Of a DNA stretch of 64,000 nt, positions 46,493 through 61,400 are shown piece by piece (within the stretch, counting starts at the first letter, position 1; each line of letters starts with the position of its first letter). This DNA is from Lineus longissimus. Taxonomy: Eukaryota > Nemertea > Pilidiophora > Heteronemertea > Lineidae. The stretch covers positions 21,521,292 to 21,585,291 of the forward strand of contig NC_088312.1 of NCBI RefSeq assembly GCF_910592395.1, read 5' to 3'. The position numbers were made by a program, and so were the translations under genes. The notes beneath the pieces are model-generated. The model worked only from the letters and a program-made list of their open reading frames with translations, was not told the DNA's origin and did no database searches.

Positions 46493-49400
46493 CGTCGTCC
46501 GTTAGCAGGGCACGTTTCGTAACTGTTAGAGCTATTGAGTTGAAACTTGGTACACATGTACCCTTATGTAATGACACCTGGGAGACCAAGTTTCGGTCCG
46601 ATTCGTTTCATGGTTTGGCCACCAGGGGGCCAAACGTTAAAAGTGAAAATATGCAATATCTCCCTTAATAGTAGTCGGGAAATTTTGAAAAAAATATGGT
46701 AGGTACTTCTAGCAAAGGTGCATCATATATCCTCCGGGTTTTTGATTTGACCTCCTTTTCAAGGTCACAGAGGTCAAATGGTGTAAATTGGCCGTTAGGA
46801 TGTAATGATGGCACGTTTCTAAACTGCAATGACTATTGATACCAAATTTGGTACACATTTACCCCTTAGTCAGGTGATCTCAGGGACCGAAGTTTGGTCC
46901 AATATGATTCACCACTTGACCACCAGGGGGCAAAATCCAAAAACCTTAAAAATGTGATTATTCCTTAACTTCTTGCCCGATTGCCACCAATTTAATATCA
47001 TGGGTACATCTAACCACCATACAGTATATGTCACACAGGTTTTTAATTTGACCTTCTTGTCAAGGTCACAGGGGTCAAATGGCGTAAATTCGCCGTCGGG
47101 CCGTAACTATGGCACGTTTCTTAACTGCAATAACTATTGATCACAAATTAAGTACACATGTACCCCTTGGTCAGGTGATCTCAGGTACCGAAGTTTGGTG
47201 CGATCTGATTTGCCGTTTGGCCTCCAGGGAGGGGGCCAAATCCTAAATTCTTCAAAATGCCATTATTCCTAGTAATGACTTGCCTGATTGGCACCAATTT
47301 TATATCATAGGTACATCTAATTCTAACAACCATTCAATGTGTCACCCGGGTCTTCTTTGATTTGACCTACTTTTCAAGGTCACAGAGGTCGAATGTACTG
47401 TAAATTGGCCATTTTGGGGAAATTGTAATTGCTTGGACCTACATCAAACCTAACACTACATGACACAAGACCATGCTCTTTATCCATCTTTCCTCCACAT
47501 GAGGTGAGCACAATGGCCCTGGCCATTTCATCTCTACAAGTTCCCTTCTGCTTACTCAACCGTCTGACTAGACGTGGACATGAAATAAAGATCCCTTCCT
47601 TCTCTCTACATGTTCCCTCCTGCTTACTCAACCGTCTGACTAGACGTTAACATGAAATAAGGGTCCCCTCCTTCTCTCTACATGTACCCTTCTGCTTACT
47701 CAACCGTCTGACTAGACATGGACATGAAATAAAGGTCCCCTCCTTCTCTCTACATGTACCCTTCTGCTTACTCAACCGTCTGACTAGACATGGATATGAA
47801 ATAAAGGTCCCCTCCTTCTCTCTACATGTTCCCTCCTGCTTACTCAACCGTCTGACTAGACGTTAACATGAAATAAAGGTCCCCTCCTTCTCTCTACATG
47901 TACCCTTCTGCTTACTCAACCGTCTGACTAGACGTGGACATGAAATAAGGGTCCCCTCCTTCTCTCTACATGTACCCTTCTGCTTACTCAACCGTCTGAC
48001 TAGACGTGGACATGAAATAAGGGTCCCCTCCTTCTCTCTACATGTACCCTTCTGCTTACTCAACCGTCTGACTAGACATGGACATGAAATAAAGGTCCCA
48101 TCCTTCTCTCTACATGTACCCTTCTGCTTACTCAACCGTCTGACTAGACGTTGACATGAAATAAAGGTCCCCTCCTTCTCTCTACATGTACCCTTCTGCT
48201 TACTCAACCGTCTGACTAGACGTTAACATGAAATAAAGGTCCCCTCCTTCTCTCTACATGTACCCTTCTGCTTACTCAACCGTCTGACTAGACGTGGACA
48301 TGAAATAAGGGTCCCCCTCCTTCTCTCTACAAGTTCCCTTCTGCTTACTTAACCATCTGACTAGACGTGGACATGAAATAAAGGTCCCCTCCTTCTCTCT
48401 ACAAGTTCCCTTCTGCTTACTCAACCGTCTGACTAGACGTGGACATGAAATAAAGATCCCTTCCTTCTCTCTACATGTTCCCTCCTGATTACTCAACCGT
48501 CTGACTAGACGTTAACATGAAATAAGGGTCCCCTCCTTCTCTCTACATGTACCCTTCTGCTTACTCAACCGTCTGACTAGACGTGGACATGAAATAAAGG
48601 TCCCCTCCTTCTCTCTACATGTACCCTTCTGCTTACTCAACCGTCTGACTAGACGTGGACATGAAATAAGGGTCCCCTCCTTCTCTCTACATGTACCCTT
48701 CTGCTTACTCAACCGTCTGACTAGACGTGGACATGAAATAAAGGTCCCCTCCTTCTCTCTACATGTACCCTTCTGCTTACTCAACCGTCTGACTAGACGT
48801 GGACATGAAATAAAGGTCCCCTCCTTCTCTCTACATGTACCCTTCTGCTTACTCAACCGTCTGACTAGACGTGGACATGAAATAAGGGTCCCCTCCTTCT
48901 CTCTACATGTACCCTTCTGCTTACTCAACCATCTGACTAGACGTGGACATGAAATAAAGGTCCCCTCCTTCTCTCTACATGTACCCTTCTGCTTACTCAA
49001 TTCACTGATTAGACGTTGACATGAAATAAAGGTCCCCCCTTCTCTCTACATGTACCCTTCTGCTTACTCAACCGTCTGACTAGACGTGGACATGAAATAA
49101 GGGTCCCCTCCTTCTCTCTACATGTACCCTTCTGCTTACTCAACCGTCTGACTAGACATGGACATGAAATAAGGGTCCCCTCCTTCTCTCTACATGTACC
49201 CTTCTGCTTACTCAACCGTCTGACTAGACGTGGACATGAAATAAAGGTCCCCTCCTTCTCTCTACATGTTCCCTCCTGCTTACTCAATTCACTGATTAGA
49301 CGAGGACATGAAATAAAGGTCCCCTCCTTCTCTCTATATGTACCCTTCTGCTTACTCAACCATCTGACTAGACGTGGACATGAAATAAAGGTCCCCCCCT

Positions 49401-52400
49401 TCTCTCTACATGTACCCTTCTGCTTACTCAACCGTCTGACTAGACGTGGACATGAAATAAGGGTCCCCTCCTCTCTACATGTACCCTTCTGCTTACTCAA
49501 CCGTCTGACTAGACGTGGACATGAAATAAAGGTCCCCTCCTTCTCTCTACATGTACCCTTCTGCTTACTCAACCGTCTGACTAGACGTGGACATGAAATA
49601 AAGGTCCCCTCCTTCTCTCTACATGTACCCTTCTGCTTACTCAACCGTCTGACTAGACGTGGACATGAAATAAAGGTCCCCTCCTTCTCTCTACATGTTC
49701 CCTCCTCTTTTATTTCTCTCTATTATTCGGTACGTTATTAGCTGTTCCTTATTCCTAGTAAACAGATACCTATCGTGACATAAAGTGTACCAACTTACGT
49801 GTCGGTGGTTTTCCAGTATAGCAGGGCGGGGGAGTCCCACTTGTGCACGTTCCTTTAGAAACGACTTGGCCAGGTTTGCAACATTTCCCTTGAATCAGGA
49901 CCATACCCGTAGCGCAGCACTTGTTCCCGGTGGCAACCGTGCCCTTGGGACAACATTTGCCGTTTGAGAACACAGTGCCCGTCTTACAGCAAATTCCATT
50001 TGTTTTATAGGTTCCACTGGCGCATGCTGTAAGTGAAAGAAATGTAGGCAAAATCAGCCGAAAATAAACTCTGAATTGACTTAAAGTGAGACATAGATTT
50101 ATGAGAAGAGGTCGTGTCTGACATACTTCAATAGATAAAATTCGTACTCACCAGGTGTCGTAACTACAAAGTTAAAATAGACAAACGAAAATCAGGTCAT
50201 ATGTTTCAAATAACAGTCGGGGTAAGCCTGCCATATCATATCATTGTATACATGGTAATAGTGACTGGTGGCTTTGGTCAGTGGTTTTGGTAGCAAGTAT
50301 TTGTGTGTTACCGGTGTAGAATTTTGGAAAGTCCAAAGATAGAATGTCCCGGGAACAAAGGATTAGGGTACACACTTTAAATCTCTGACAGTGATTGCCT
50401 CTGTAGAACAATTACCATAATCCGTCCGAAAACAATCGGGCTGGGTACTTTTCCTAAGGGGACATTTTCTACTTCTACAGCAGAACCAATAGCTCTGAGC
50501 AATATAATATATTGGCGATATTGATTCAAACAAAAACCATCTACCCTTATGTAATTTGGTGTTGATTCAAAGTATGCATACCTGGTGGAGGTGGCTTTGG
50601 CTTTTCCGTTGGTTTTGGAGTTGGTGGAGTTACACATTTTCCACTTGATACCGTTTGACCGGGTTGACAACACTGTCCGCTGGTCAGTTTGGTTCCCTTT
50701 GGACAACACTTGTTATCAGCAGCCTTGTAGTAATTTGGTTGGCAGCATATTCCCTTCGTTACAACTGTACCCTCTGGGCAACATATTCCTTTGGTTCTAT
50801 AGTATCCCTTTCGACATGCTAAAAGGACAGCAAATTGGAGATTGCTGATTCGAACCTTCCCGATTTAACATTTGTCAGCAGAGTTGTGTATAAGTGCTGT
50901 GCGGCTTTGCAGACGCAGTAGTAATGTCGCCAGCAAGTCGGTTTGATATACTTTTTTTCATCTCATTTGTTTTACTCTAAACTATTTCAGTCAGGTAGAT
51001 AATTGTGTAGTTTTAGACTGCACGCCATTGTAATGCCCCCTGTGCTAATAATGGGAATAAGCCATGAGGTCACATAACAAAGTGGACACGCATGTGATGG
51101 AGTTAGTTAGTCTTGCTAGGGTTTCTATTAACAAGGATGGGAAGCCCGAGAATTGAGAACATTTGCAGTTGAGCCGCACACAATATATGTTACAACAAAG
51201 CTGTACCTTCCTGGTCTTGTGTGAAACCTTGATAGGGTTTTGGACTGCTGTGTTATCAAGGAATAAATATATGTTAGAAAGTAGCCAAGGCTTGATGGTT
51301 GTTTCGCAGAGTGCCTTTCTTAGTGGTTTATGACTTTTGGCCGATATATGTCACAAGGGTTCTGAGAGTCCCTGGAAAATAAACGTCTTGCGATGGATAA
51401 AGGAACGTCTGGCACTTAACTCTATCAAATATATATTACTTACTTGGCGTGGGTGGTGGAACTGTGGATGAAAATAAACTTCTCTATGATTTGTGTACTT
51501 CATGTCATACTTAATGTAACAAAATATGTGACAAATCGAAAAATGTTCATATTCTAATAAACTATATTTGACGGGGTATTTTTCAACTGATTTCGATTTA
51601 AACACAGACACTGTAATCTGGTAAGCTTTTACTTATCAACCAATAATATCGGTGGTGATGTGAACATGCACGCAATTTGACCCACGAGCCCTTTATCCTT
51701 TCACCTTTCGTGAATTATGAAACGACAAAGTCGCCAGAGCCGAAGTTAGTTCTTCCTTTGGATTGTTTTGGTTACGGAGTGTGTTGCAGAGGAATTCTAA
51801 CTCACTTGGGGGAGTTGGTTTGGGTGTCACTACTGGCGCTTGAGTTGGCGGTACCTCACATTTCCCGCCGGACACCTTGTTCCCAGGTGGACAGCATTTC
51901 CCTTGTGTCAGCTTGGTCCCCTTTGGACAACACTTGTTCTTATCGGTTGTCGGTAACGTGTTCGGTGGGCAGCATTTCCCCTGTATTGACTCCATACCGG
52001 TTGGGCAACATATACCTCCGGTTTTGTAATGACTCTTTGGACATTCTGAAAATTGAAGGAACTAGTTATCAACAAGATACGCTAGTAGCGATTTGATGAA
52101 AGTACATGTACATTGTACCTTTAAACTTGTTCACCCTGAGATAGTAAAATAAGTCTCTTTACGTTTTGCGAAACCTCAGCAGCCTAGAGCTAATTTTGAT
52201 GTGACTAAAAATAGCGAAGGAGTTATTGGCTGAAGTATAAGTAGCGAAACACTATTCGTTGAATTAGATATTGCGAAACATCGTTCATTGTAGTATCTAA
52301 TTGAGAGCATAAAGGAAGATCAAGCTGATGACGACTTATTCTGTAGCCTGTAACAATATAGGGATCTAAAATTGAAAGATTCAAAGTTCTTACGAGTTGG

Positions 52401-55400
52401 AACTGGTTTTGTTGGCGCTGATGTAGTCGGAGGTGGCTTTCCTGTGGGGATGTTCTCTCTAGGTGTTGCTGCAATTACAAAAGTTGGGTACGGGGGTTGA
52501 TATGACGTACAGCATTTTAAACTAATAGTCACAACGAAGCTTCCTTTCCAATAAAACAAATCGAGGTTATTCACAAAATCCACTACAAAATCATAGTGTT
52601 AGGTCATAAAAAACTATATCTTCATCTTCAACTATCGAGCCAAGTTTTCGTTAAGGATGAAATGACAAATCAAATGGGCCGTCTTAGCAGAGCCGTCCTT
52701 TAAAGGTTACTTTAATAAAGGTGCGATATCAATTTCTTGAACGACTGGCGTCATACTCCCACAAACTACGACTTTAAACCCACAAATTAATATTCTCTAG
52801 TTTACTTGTTTGTTATAGGTTGTGGACTACGTTTCGTTATAATGGTGTGGGAAAGAGTTGATAAATAAGAAAACTGCTGCACCAATGTCTCGAACAAGCA
52901 ATGGCAAAAGTATGTTCATTAACCAGCGAAGTTTTTATATCAGACACAAAACGTTCTATATTCATCCTACTTACTTTTTATTGGTGGTGGAGTGGGTTTG
53001 CTTGTGGTGGTTGGGGCGGGAGTTGACGGTTTTGAGCACTTTCCTCCAGCGACAGTTTGCCCAGGCTGACAGCATTGCCCCTGCACCAGAATCGTCCCTG
53101 ATGGACAGCATTTGTTTCCAGTCGACACTTGGCCTTTAGGACAACACCTCCCATTGGAAAAGAACGTTCCTTCTTTGCAGCAAATTCCTTCCTCTGTTTT
53201 GTAGTTTCCCTTCCCGCAGCCGGCTGCAGAAAATTTTTGTTTTTATCATCGATGTTTTAAGTCTGAGCGAAGTGACATTGTTGGCTAAAGATAGTCGCTT
53301 CTGATGATTAATATGATCAAGACCAGTTCTCAATAAATCGTTGCTGTCTCATGCTGGGTATGGAAACATGTGATAAAACATGACCTTGTGTAGACGTTAA
53401 GGAGTAAAACCTGGACATATGGACTTTTAGCAAGTTCAAAATTCACACCCATGTTACGTATCCCTATCGATTTTACGAATGACATGTTCACATCCTGCAC
53501 AACGTTGAATGGTGAAATGAATGATTCTTACACGAAACTCACTTGCATGTTAATCACTGTCCCTATCGCATATGACGGATCGGAAATGTGCAATTAAGAT
53601 GTGAAAATACCATTAACGTAATAATGATACGGATATGCAATACAGGCATCAATTGTTAACTTGCTGCAAGTCTCTTTTACCGAATGTAACTTACGTTCCC
53701 TAGTCGTAGTGGTTGGTGCAGGTGTATGCCCGGTGGTGCACGATCCGCTTTGACCAGCTTTACAGCACTTTCCCTGCTGTGCGACAGTTCCCTTTGGACA
53801 ACATGTGTTGCCCGATCCTACTTGCCCCTTCTTGCAACACAAACCATTGGTGAATTCTTGTCCATCTTTGCAACATTTCCCTTGCTTTGTCTTGTATGAG
53901 CCCTTTGCACATGCTAAACAATGTAATACCAGAGGGTTGGCGTACAGGTTAGTAATGCACGCGGAACAACACAATATCAAAATCTCAAAGCAAAAGGTAT
54001 TGACATTTCGTTCACTCAGAAAAAACAGGGACGTCTACATCAATTTCAATGTATTGTTTCAATGACTTAACTCCGCTTGAGGATCTCGAACATGATTTTT
54101 GTTTAGTATGGTGTGCCTTTGCCATCTTTCTGGTGTTCACTGACAAATCACATTTTCTGATCTAAGCTTTCTTTTAAAATTCGGTTCCTTTTTCTGAATA
54201 GAATTGTTCGAAGTTCAGTGTTGTGGTCATGGTGATGAAAAATGGATAAAAAAAGGCCGCTTTAAACTTACGCTTTGGTGGAAGTGTGGCTGCAAATAGT
54301 GAAAGAGAAATGGTCTTAATTCACAAATTAGAAATTATTGATTAATATGAATTTAAAATAAAACCAATCTGTTGTGCACAAATGCGTTATACAGTTATAT
54401 CTTTCTTTGAATGATTTTTACCAATGCAAACAAATGTACTTACTTGGAGGTTTGGGAGTGACGGGTGGCCTTGGTGTTCCGGGTGGTTTGACACACTTTC
54501 CACCTTCCACCTTCATTCCTGGTTGACAACATTGCCCTTGTATCAACTCATTCCCCTTTGGGCAACACTTGTTCCCTGACACGGGCTCAGTATTTGGTGG
54601 ACAACACTTTCCCTTACTTAGCTCAGTCCCACTCGGGCAGCATTTACCGGAAGGTGTTTTGTATTCACCCTTTGGACACACTGAAAAAAGATGAGTGGAC
54701 GTTAGTTGACTATTTTTATGAAAGCCTGGTAGTTTTTTACATTTACATTTTTCTTGCGAGTTCAACTGAGAAAGATTAAACAAGCTTGGTGCATCTTGCA
54801 GTTTACCTCACGGTTACCGCTACCTGTCAGTTTTTAGAGTGAGTAGAAGGAATTATTGTTGCACCAGTACCGAGGCACAGTTCCTGTAGCAAAGAAAGGC
54901 AATAGGTTCGCACAGATACCTGTAGAAAATGTGTGTGCATGTCCTGATGCATTTTATTAGCACCCTCAGAATATGATCTATGCCTCGATCTTAATGTTGG
55001 TTCGTGAGGGATCTTAGACCTGGGCCCGGTTGTTCAAAAGAAGTTAAATTTCATTGATGTTAAGTTAAATATCAACGTTAAATTCCTTAACTTGGCGTTA
55101 GCTAACTTGGCGTTAAATTTGGGTTGTTCAAAACAACGTTAGGGTAAACTAACGCTAATGTTAGCAAATATTGCATTTTGGTTCACTGATGTTAGTTGCT
55201 ATGGTAGGTATAGGTAATCACCCACAATTCATTGGGATCACTGCAAATCCAAGATGGCTTCCATTCAGTCCAGCAGAAATTCTTGCTCAAGGGCAAAACA
55301 TAAAAAAAGACCGAAAGACAAGAGGACCGAACTTTTCCACTCAAGAGAAAACCGTATTGGCTGACTTGGTGCTAGGTGAGATTGGCCTGCTTCGCGCCAG

Positions 55401-58400
55401 GTTCAGCCAGGATGTAACAAAGAGGATCAAAGATGCAAAGTGGGTCGAGATTGCAGCTACCATCTCTGCAATTGGTGTTTGTGCAAGAAGGGTGCCATCA
55501 ATGCATCCAAGGACTTTTGGAAAATGGGCAATCTCAAAAAAACCCTCTTTATACGCTTCATTTCCTCATGGTCAGGCCACCTGATGAAGTCAGCAGACAT
55601 GTTGTGGAGAAGATCAGCCACATGGTGAACCACCCTTGAAACTGTTGCCTTGTCAACACCAAATGTATCTCCTATAACCTCTAGGAAGGCACCCGAAGCA
55701 AAGAAGCGCAGTGCTAACGCCAAGTTAAAGATAACATTAGATTTAACTTAGGGTTTTAGGTAAGTTAAATCTAACGTTAAAGATAACGCCAATGTTAGGC
55801 TAATATTGTTTGAACAACTCAAAATAAAACTTGACGTTATCTTAACGCCAAGTTAGGAATTTTAACGTTAAGTTATCTTTAAAAATGTATTTCTTCTTTT
55901 GAACAACCGGGCCCTGTTGAGAAAATGTTCGGGAATTATTAGTCCTTCCTAAATGTATCCGTATATAAAACCAACTTTATAAGGAACATACTATCAACGA
56001 TCAACCCAATATTTACCAGGTGTTGGTGTCGTGGTTGGTCTTGGTGGTTTCGGCGTTCCCGGAGGCATACATTTCCCATTTGCTACTTCATTACCAGGTG
56101 GACAACATTTCCCTTCCACGATCTTTTGTCCCTTTGGACAGCACTTCTTTCCATCTGCAGTCGGTTCAGTACCAGGTTGACAGCATGTCCCCTTTACGAG
56201 AACCTTCCCATTCTCGCAACATTTGCCACCTGGTGTCATGTAGGAGCCTTTCGGACATTGAACTAAAAGAGAAAATGCATAAGCATATTTTGGTGACAAT
56301 TAACAGGTACATCTCATCTACTATCTCTTCTAAATGAAATCAACTATGCCAACTTATCTCTTGTTAACATGCTGATGTTTGCTACGAATTTGTCCTCGAT
56401 AATTAATCCAGCTGTCTCTATAAACGAGGTACATAATTAAAGGTATAAATTGACTATAATGTAACAGTGTCTAACTTTCGGCTTGAACTGATTAGCACTA
56501 TCTGGAACATTTCAGATACAGGTGTGAGGCAGTTATTAAAATGGCCGTTGATTGAAGCAGAAACATTATTTTCTTCACAGCACATACCTGGTGGAGGTTT
56601 CTTGGTTGTTGGTAGCCCAGGTGTCTTCGTAGTTTTCACACCTGTAAAATGATTGTAAATTGAAAGTTGATATCCGAAAATGGGGTCTGTGTCATGTAAA
56701 AACGAAAGACAATCATGTTTCAATACAATATCGTGGACAGACCTTTTTCTATACAATAGCAAACGACTGCTAAAAATCTTGAAAATGCATAAGCATATTT
56801 TGGTGATAATTAACAGGTACATCTCATCTACTATCTCTTCTAAATGAAATCAACTATGCCAACTTATCTCTTGTTAACGTGCTGATGTTTGCTACGAATT
56901 TGTCCTCGATAATTAATCCAGCTGTCTCTATAAACGAGGTACATAATTAAAGGTATAAATTGACTAAAATGTAACAGTGTTTAACTTTCGGCTTGAACTG
57001 ATTAGCACTATCTGGAACATTTCAGATACAGGTGTGAGGCAGTTATTAAAATGGCCGTTGATTGAAGCAGAAACATTATTTTCTTCACAGCACATACCTG
57101 GTGGAGGTTTCGTGGTTGTTTTTGATCCCCCAGGTGTCTTCGTAGTTTTCACACCTGTAAAATGATTGTAAATTGAAAGTTGATATCCGAAAATGGGGTC
57201 TGTGTCATGTAAAAACGAAAGACATTCATGTTTCAATACAATATCGTGGACAGACCTTTTTCTATACAATAGCAAACGACTGCTAAAAATCTTGAAACTG
57301 CATAAGCATATTTTGGTGATAATTAACAGGTACATCTCATCTACTATCTCTTCTAAATGAAATCAACTATGCCAACTTATCTCTTGTTAACGTGCTGATG
57401 TTTGCTACGAATTTGTCCTCGATAATTAATCCAGCTGTCTCTAAAAACGAGGTACATAATTAAAGGTATAAATTGACTAAAATGTAACAGTGTTTAACTT
57501 TCGGCTTGAACTAATTTGCACTATCTGGAACATTTCAGATACAGGTGTGAGGCAGTTATTAAAATGGCCGTTGATTGAAGCAGAAACATTATTTTCTTCA
57601 CAGCACATACCTGGTGGAGGTTTCTTGGTTGTTGGTAGCCCAGGTGTCTTCGTAGTTTTCACACCTGTAAAATGATTGTAAATTGAAAGTTGATATCCGA
57701 AAATGGGGTCTGTGTCATGTAAAAACGAAAGACAATCATGTTTCAATACAATATCGTGGACAGACCTTTTTCTATACAATAGCAAACGACTGCTAAAAAT
57801 CTTGAAACTGCATAAGCATATTTTGGTGATAATTAACAGGTACATCTCATCTACTATCTCTTCTAAATGAAATCAACTATGCCAACTTATCTCTTGTTAA
57901 CGTGCTGATGTTTGCTACGAATTTGTCCTCGATAATTAATCCAGCTGTCTCTATAAACGAGGTACATAATTAAAGGTATAAATTGACTAAAATGTAACAG
58001 TGTTTAACTTTCGGCTTGAACTTATTTGCACCATCTGGAACATTTCAGATACAGGTGTGAGGCAGTTATTAAAATGGCCGTTGATTGAAGCAGAAACATT
58101 ATTTTCTTCACAGCACATACCTGGTGGAGGTTTCTTGGTTGTTGGTAGCCCAGGTGTCTTCGTAGTTTTCCCGCCTGTAAAATGATTGTAAATTGAAAGT
58201 TGATATCCGAAAATGGGGTCTGTGTCATGTAAAAACGAAAGACAATCATGTTTCAATACAATATCGTGGACAGACCTTTTTCTATACAATAGCAAACGAC
58301 TGCTAAAAATCTTGAAACTGCATAAGCATATTTTGGTGATAACTAACAGGTACATCTCATCTACTATCCCTTCTAAATGAAATCAACTATGCCAACTTAT

Positions 58401-61400
58401 CTCTTGTTAACATGCTGATGTTTGCTACGAATTTGTCCTCGATAATTAATCCAGCTGTCTCTATAAACGAGGTACATAATTAAAGGTATAAATTGACTAA
58501 AATGTAACAGTGTCTAACTTTCGGCTTGAACTGATTAGCACTATCTGGAACATTTCAGATACAGGTGTGAGGCAGTTATTAAAATGGCCGTTGATTGAAG
58601 CAGAAACATTATTTTCTTCACAGCACATACCTTGTGGAGGTTTCTTGGTTGTTTTTGATCCCCCAGGTGTCTTCGTAGTTTTCACGCCTGTAAAATGATT
58701 GTAAATTGAAAGTTGATATCCGAAAATGGGGTCTGTGTCATGTAAAAACGAAAGACAATCATGTTTCAATACAATATCGTGGACAGACCTTTTTCTATAC
58801 AATAGCAAACGACTGCTAAAAATCTTGAAACTGCATAAGCATATTTTGGTGATAATTAACAGGTACATCTCATCTACTATCTCTTCTAAATGAAATCAAC
58901 TACGCCAACTTATCGCTTGTTAACGAGCTGATGTTTGCTACGAATTTGTCCTCGATAATTAATCCAGCTGTCTCTATAAACGAGATACATAATTAAAGGT
59001 ATAAATTGACTTAAATGTAACAGTGTCTAACTTTCGGCTTGAACTGATTAGCACTATCTGGAACATTTCAGATACAGGTGTGAGGCAGTTATTAAAATGG
59101 CCGTTGATTTAAGCAGAAACATTATTTTCTTCACAGCACATACCTGGTGGAGGTTTCTTGGTTGTTGGTAGCCCAGGTGTCTTCGTAGTTTTCACGCCTG
59201 TAAAATGATTGTAAATTGAAAGTTGATATCCGAAAATGGGGTCTGTGTCATGTAAAAACGAAAGACAATCATGTTTCAATACAATATCGTGGACAGACCT
59301 TTTTCTATACAATAGCAAACGACTGCTAAAAATCTTGAAAATGCATAAGCATATTTTGGTGATAATTAACAGGTACATCTCATCTACTATCTCTTCTAAA
59401 TGAAATCAACTATGCCAACATATCTCTTGTTAACGTGCTGATGTTTGCTACGAATTTGTCCTCGATAATTAATCCAGCTGTCTCTATAAACGAGGTACAT
59501 AATTAAAGGTATAAATTGACTAAAATGTAACAGTGTTTAACTTTCGGCTTGAACTAATTTGCACTATCTGGAACATTTCAGATACAGGTGTGAGGCAGTT
59601 ATCAAAATGGCCGTTGATTGAAGCAGAAACATTATTTTCTTCACAGCACATACCTGGTGGAGGTTTCGTGGTTGTTTTTGATCCCCCAGGTGTCTTCGTA
59701 GTTTTCACACCTGTAAAATGATTGTAAATTGAAAGTTGATATCCGAAAATGGGGTCTGTGTCATGTAAAAACGAAAGACATTCATGTTTCAATACAATAT
59801 CGTGGACAGACCTTTTTCTATACAATAGCAAACGACTGCTAAAAATCTTGAAAATGCATAAGCATATTTTGGTGATAATTAACAGGTACATCTCATCTAC
59901 TATCTCTTCTAAATGAAATCAACTATGCCAACTTATCTCTTGTTAACATGCTGATGTTTGCTACGAATTTGTCCTCGATAATTAATCCAGCTGTCTCTAT
60001 AAACGAGGTACATAATTAAAGGTATAAATTGACTAAAATGTAACAGTGTCTAACTTTAGGCTTGAACTGATTAGCACTATCTGGAACATTTCAGATACAG
60101 GTGTGAGGCAGTTATTAAAATGGCCGTTGATTGAAGCAGAAACATTATTTTCTTCACAGCACATACCTTGTGGAGGTTTCTTGGTTGTTGGTAGCCCAGG
60201 TGTCTTCGTAGTTTTCACGCCTGTAAAATGATTGTAAATTGAAAGTTGATATCCGAAAATGAGGTCAGTGTCATGTAAAAACGAAAGACAATCATGTTTC
60301 AATACAATATCGTGGACAGACCTTTTTCTATACAATAGCAAACGACTGCTAAAAATCTTGAAACTGCATAAGCATATTTTGGTGATAATTAACAGGTACA
60401 TCTCATCTACTATCCCTTCTAAATGAAATCAACTATGCCAACTTATCTCTTGTTAACATGCTGATGTTTGCTACGAATTTGTCCTCGATAATTAATCCAG
60501 CTGTCTCTATAAACGAGGTACATAATTAAAGGTATAAATTGACTAAAATGTAACAGTGTTTAACCTTCGGCTTGAACTAATTTGCACTATCTGGAACATT
60601 TCAGATACAGGTGTGAGGCAGTTATTAAAATGGCCGTTGAGTGAAGCAGAAACATTTTTTTCTTCACAGCACATACCTGGTGGAGGTTTCTTGGTTGTTG
60701 GTAGCCCAGGTGTCTTCGTAGTTTTCACGCCTGTAAAATGATTGTAAATTGAAAGTTGATATCCGAAAATGGGGTCTGTGTCATGTAAAAACGAAAGACA
60801 ATCATGTTTCAATACAATATCGTGGACAGACCTTTTTCTATACAATAGCAAACGACTGCTAAAAATCTTGAAAATGCATAAGCATATTTTGGTGATAATT
60901 AACAGGTACATCTCATCTACTATCTCTTCTAAATGAAATCAACTATGCCAACTTATCTCTTGTTAACGTGCTGATGTTTGCTACGAATTTGTCCTCGATA
61001 ATTAATCCAGCTGTCTCTATAAACGAGGTACATAATTAAAGGTATAAATTGACTAAAATGTAACAGTGTCTAACTTTGGGCTTGAACTGATTAGCACTAT
61101 CTGGAACATTTCAGATACAGGTGTGAGGCAGTTATTAAAATGGCCGTTGATTGAAGCAGAAACATTATTTTCTTCACAGCACATACCTGGTGGGGGTTTC
61201 TTGGTTGTTGGTAGCCCAGGTGTCTTCGTAGTTTTCACGCCTGTAAAATGATTGTAAATTGAAAGTTGATATCCGAAAATGGGGTCTGTGTCATGTAAAA
61301 ACGAAAGACAATCATGTTTCAATACAATATCGTGGACAGACCTTTTTCTATACAATAGCAAACGACTGCTAAAAATCTTGAAACTGCATAAGCATTTTTT

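Larger units (their letters stand above)
42900..49705. repeat. 72-bp minisatellite, about 60 units in three blocks
   Basis: The unit is built from CTTCTCTCTACATGTACCCT, TCTGCTTACTCAACCGTCTG, ACTAGACGTGGACATGAAAT and AAAGGTCCCCTC. Blocks are 42,900-43,344 (~6 units), 44,503-46,373 (~26) and 47,531-49,705 (~30), separated by two dispersed-repeat insertions. Unit-to-unit identity is high, so the array is young. Because 72 is divisible by three, minus-strand frames of up to 211 codons exist (SKQKGTCREKEG-type repeat). The array lies in the intron between modules 7 and 8. Confidence 0.9.
55023..55913. mobile_element. Harbinger-like non-autonomous element, 891 bp
   Basis: Terminal inverted repeats GGCCCGGTTGTTCAAAAGAA and TTCTTTTGAACAACCGGGCC are exact, and a 3-bp CTG target duplication flanks them (55,020-55,022 and 55,914-55,916). 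Subterminal regions are rich in inverted 'AACTTGGCGTTA' motifs. It carries remnants of both Harbinger genes (below) but no complete transposase. It is inserted in the intron between modules 1 and 2. Confidence 0.85.

Noticed and set aside
44352-49644. Minus-strand SKQKGTCREKEGTFISC repeat proteins of 66-211 residues
   Set aside because: The 72-bp satellite has a codon-multiple period, so open frames are automatic. Some frames run across the junction with the inserted repeat. Kept only as a finding on possible intron retention.
55171-55584. 137-codon plus-strand frame as an intact gene
   Set aside because: Inside the Harbinger-like element; only the central Myb-like part is recognisable and the rest is element sequence.
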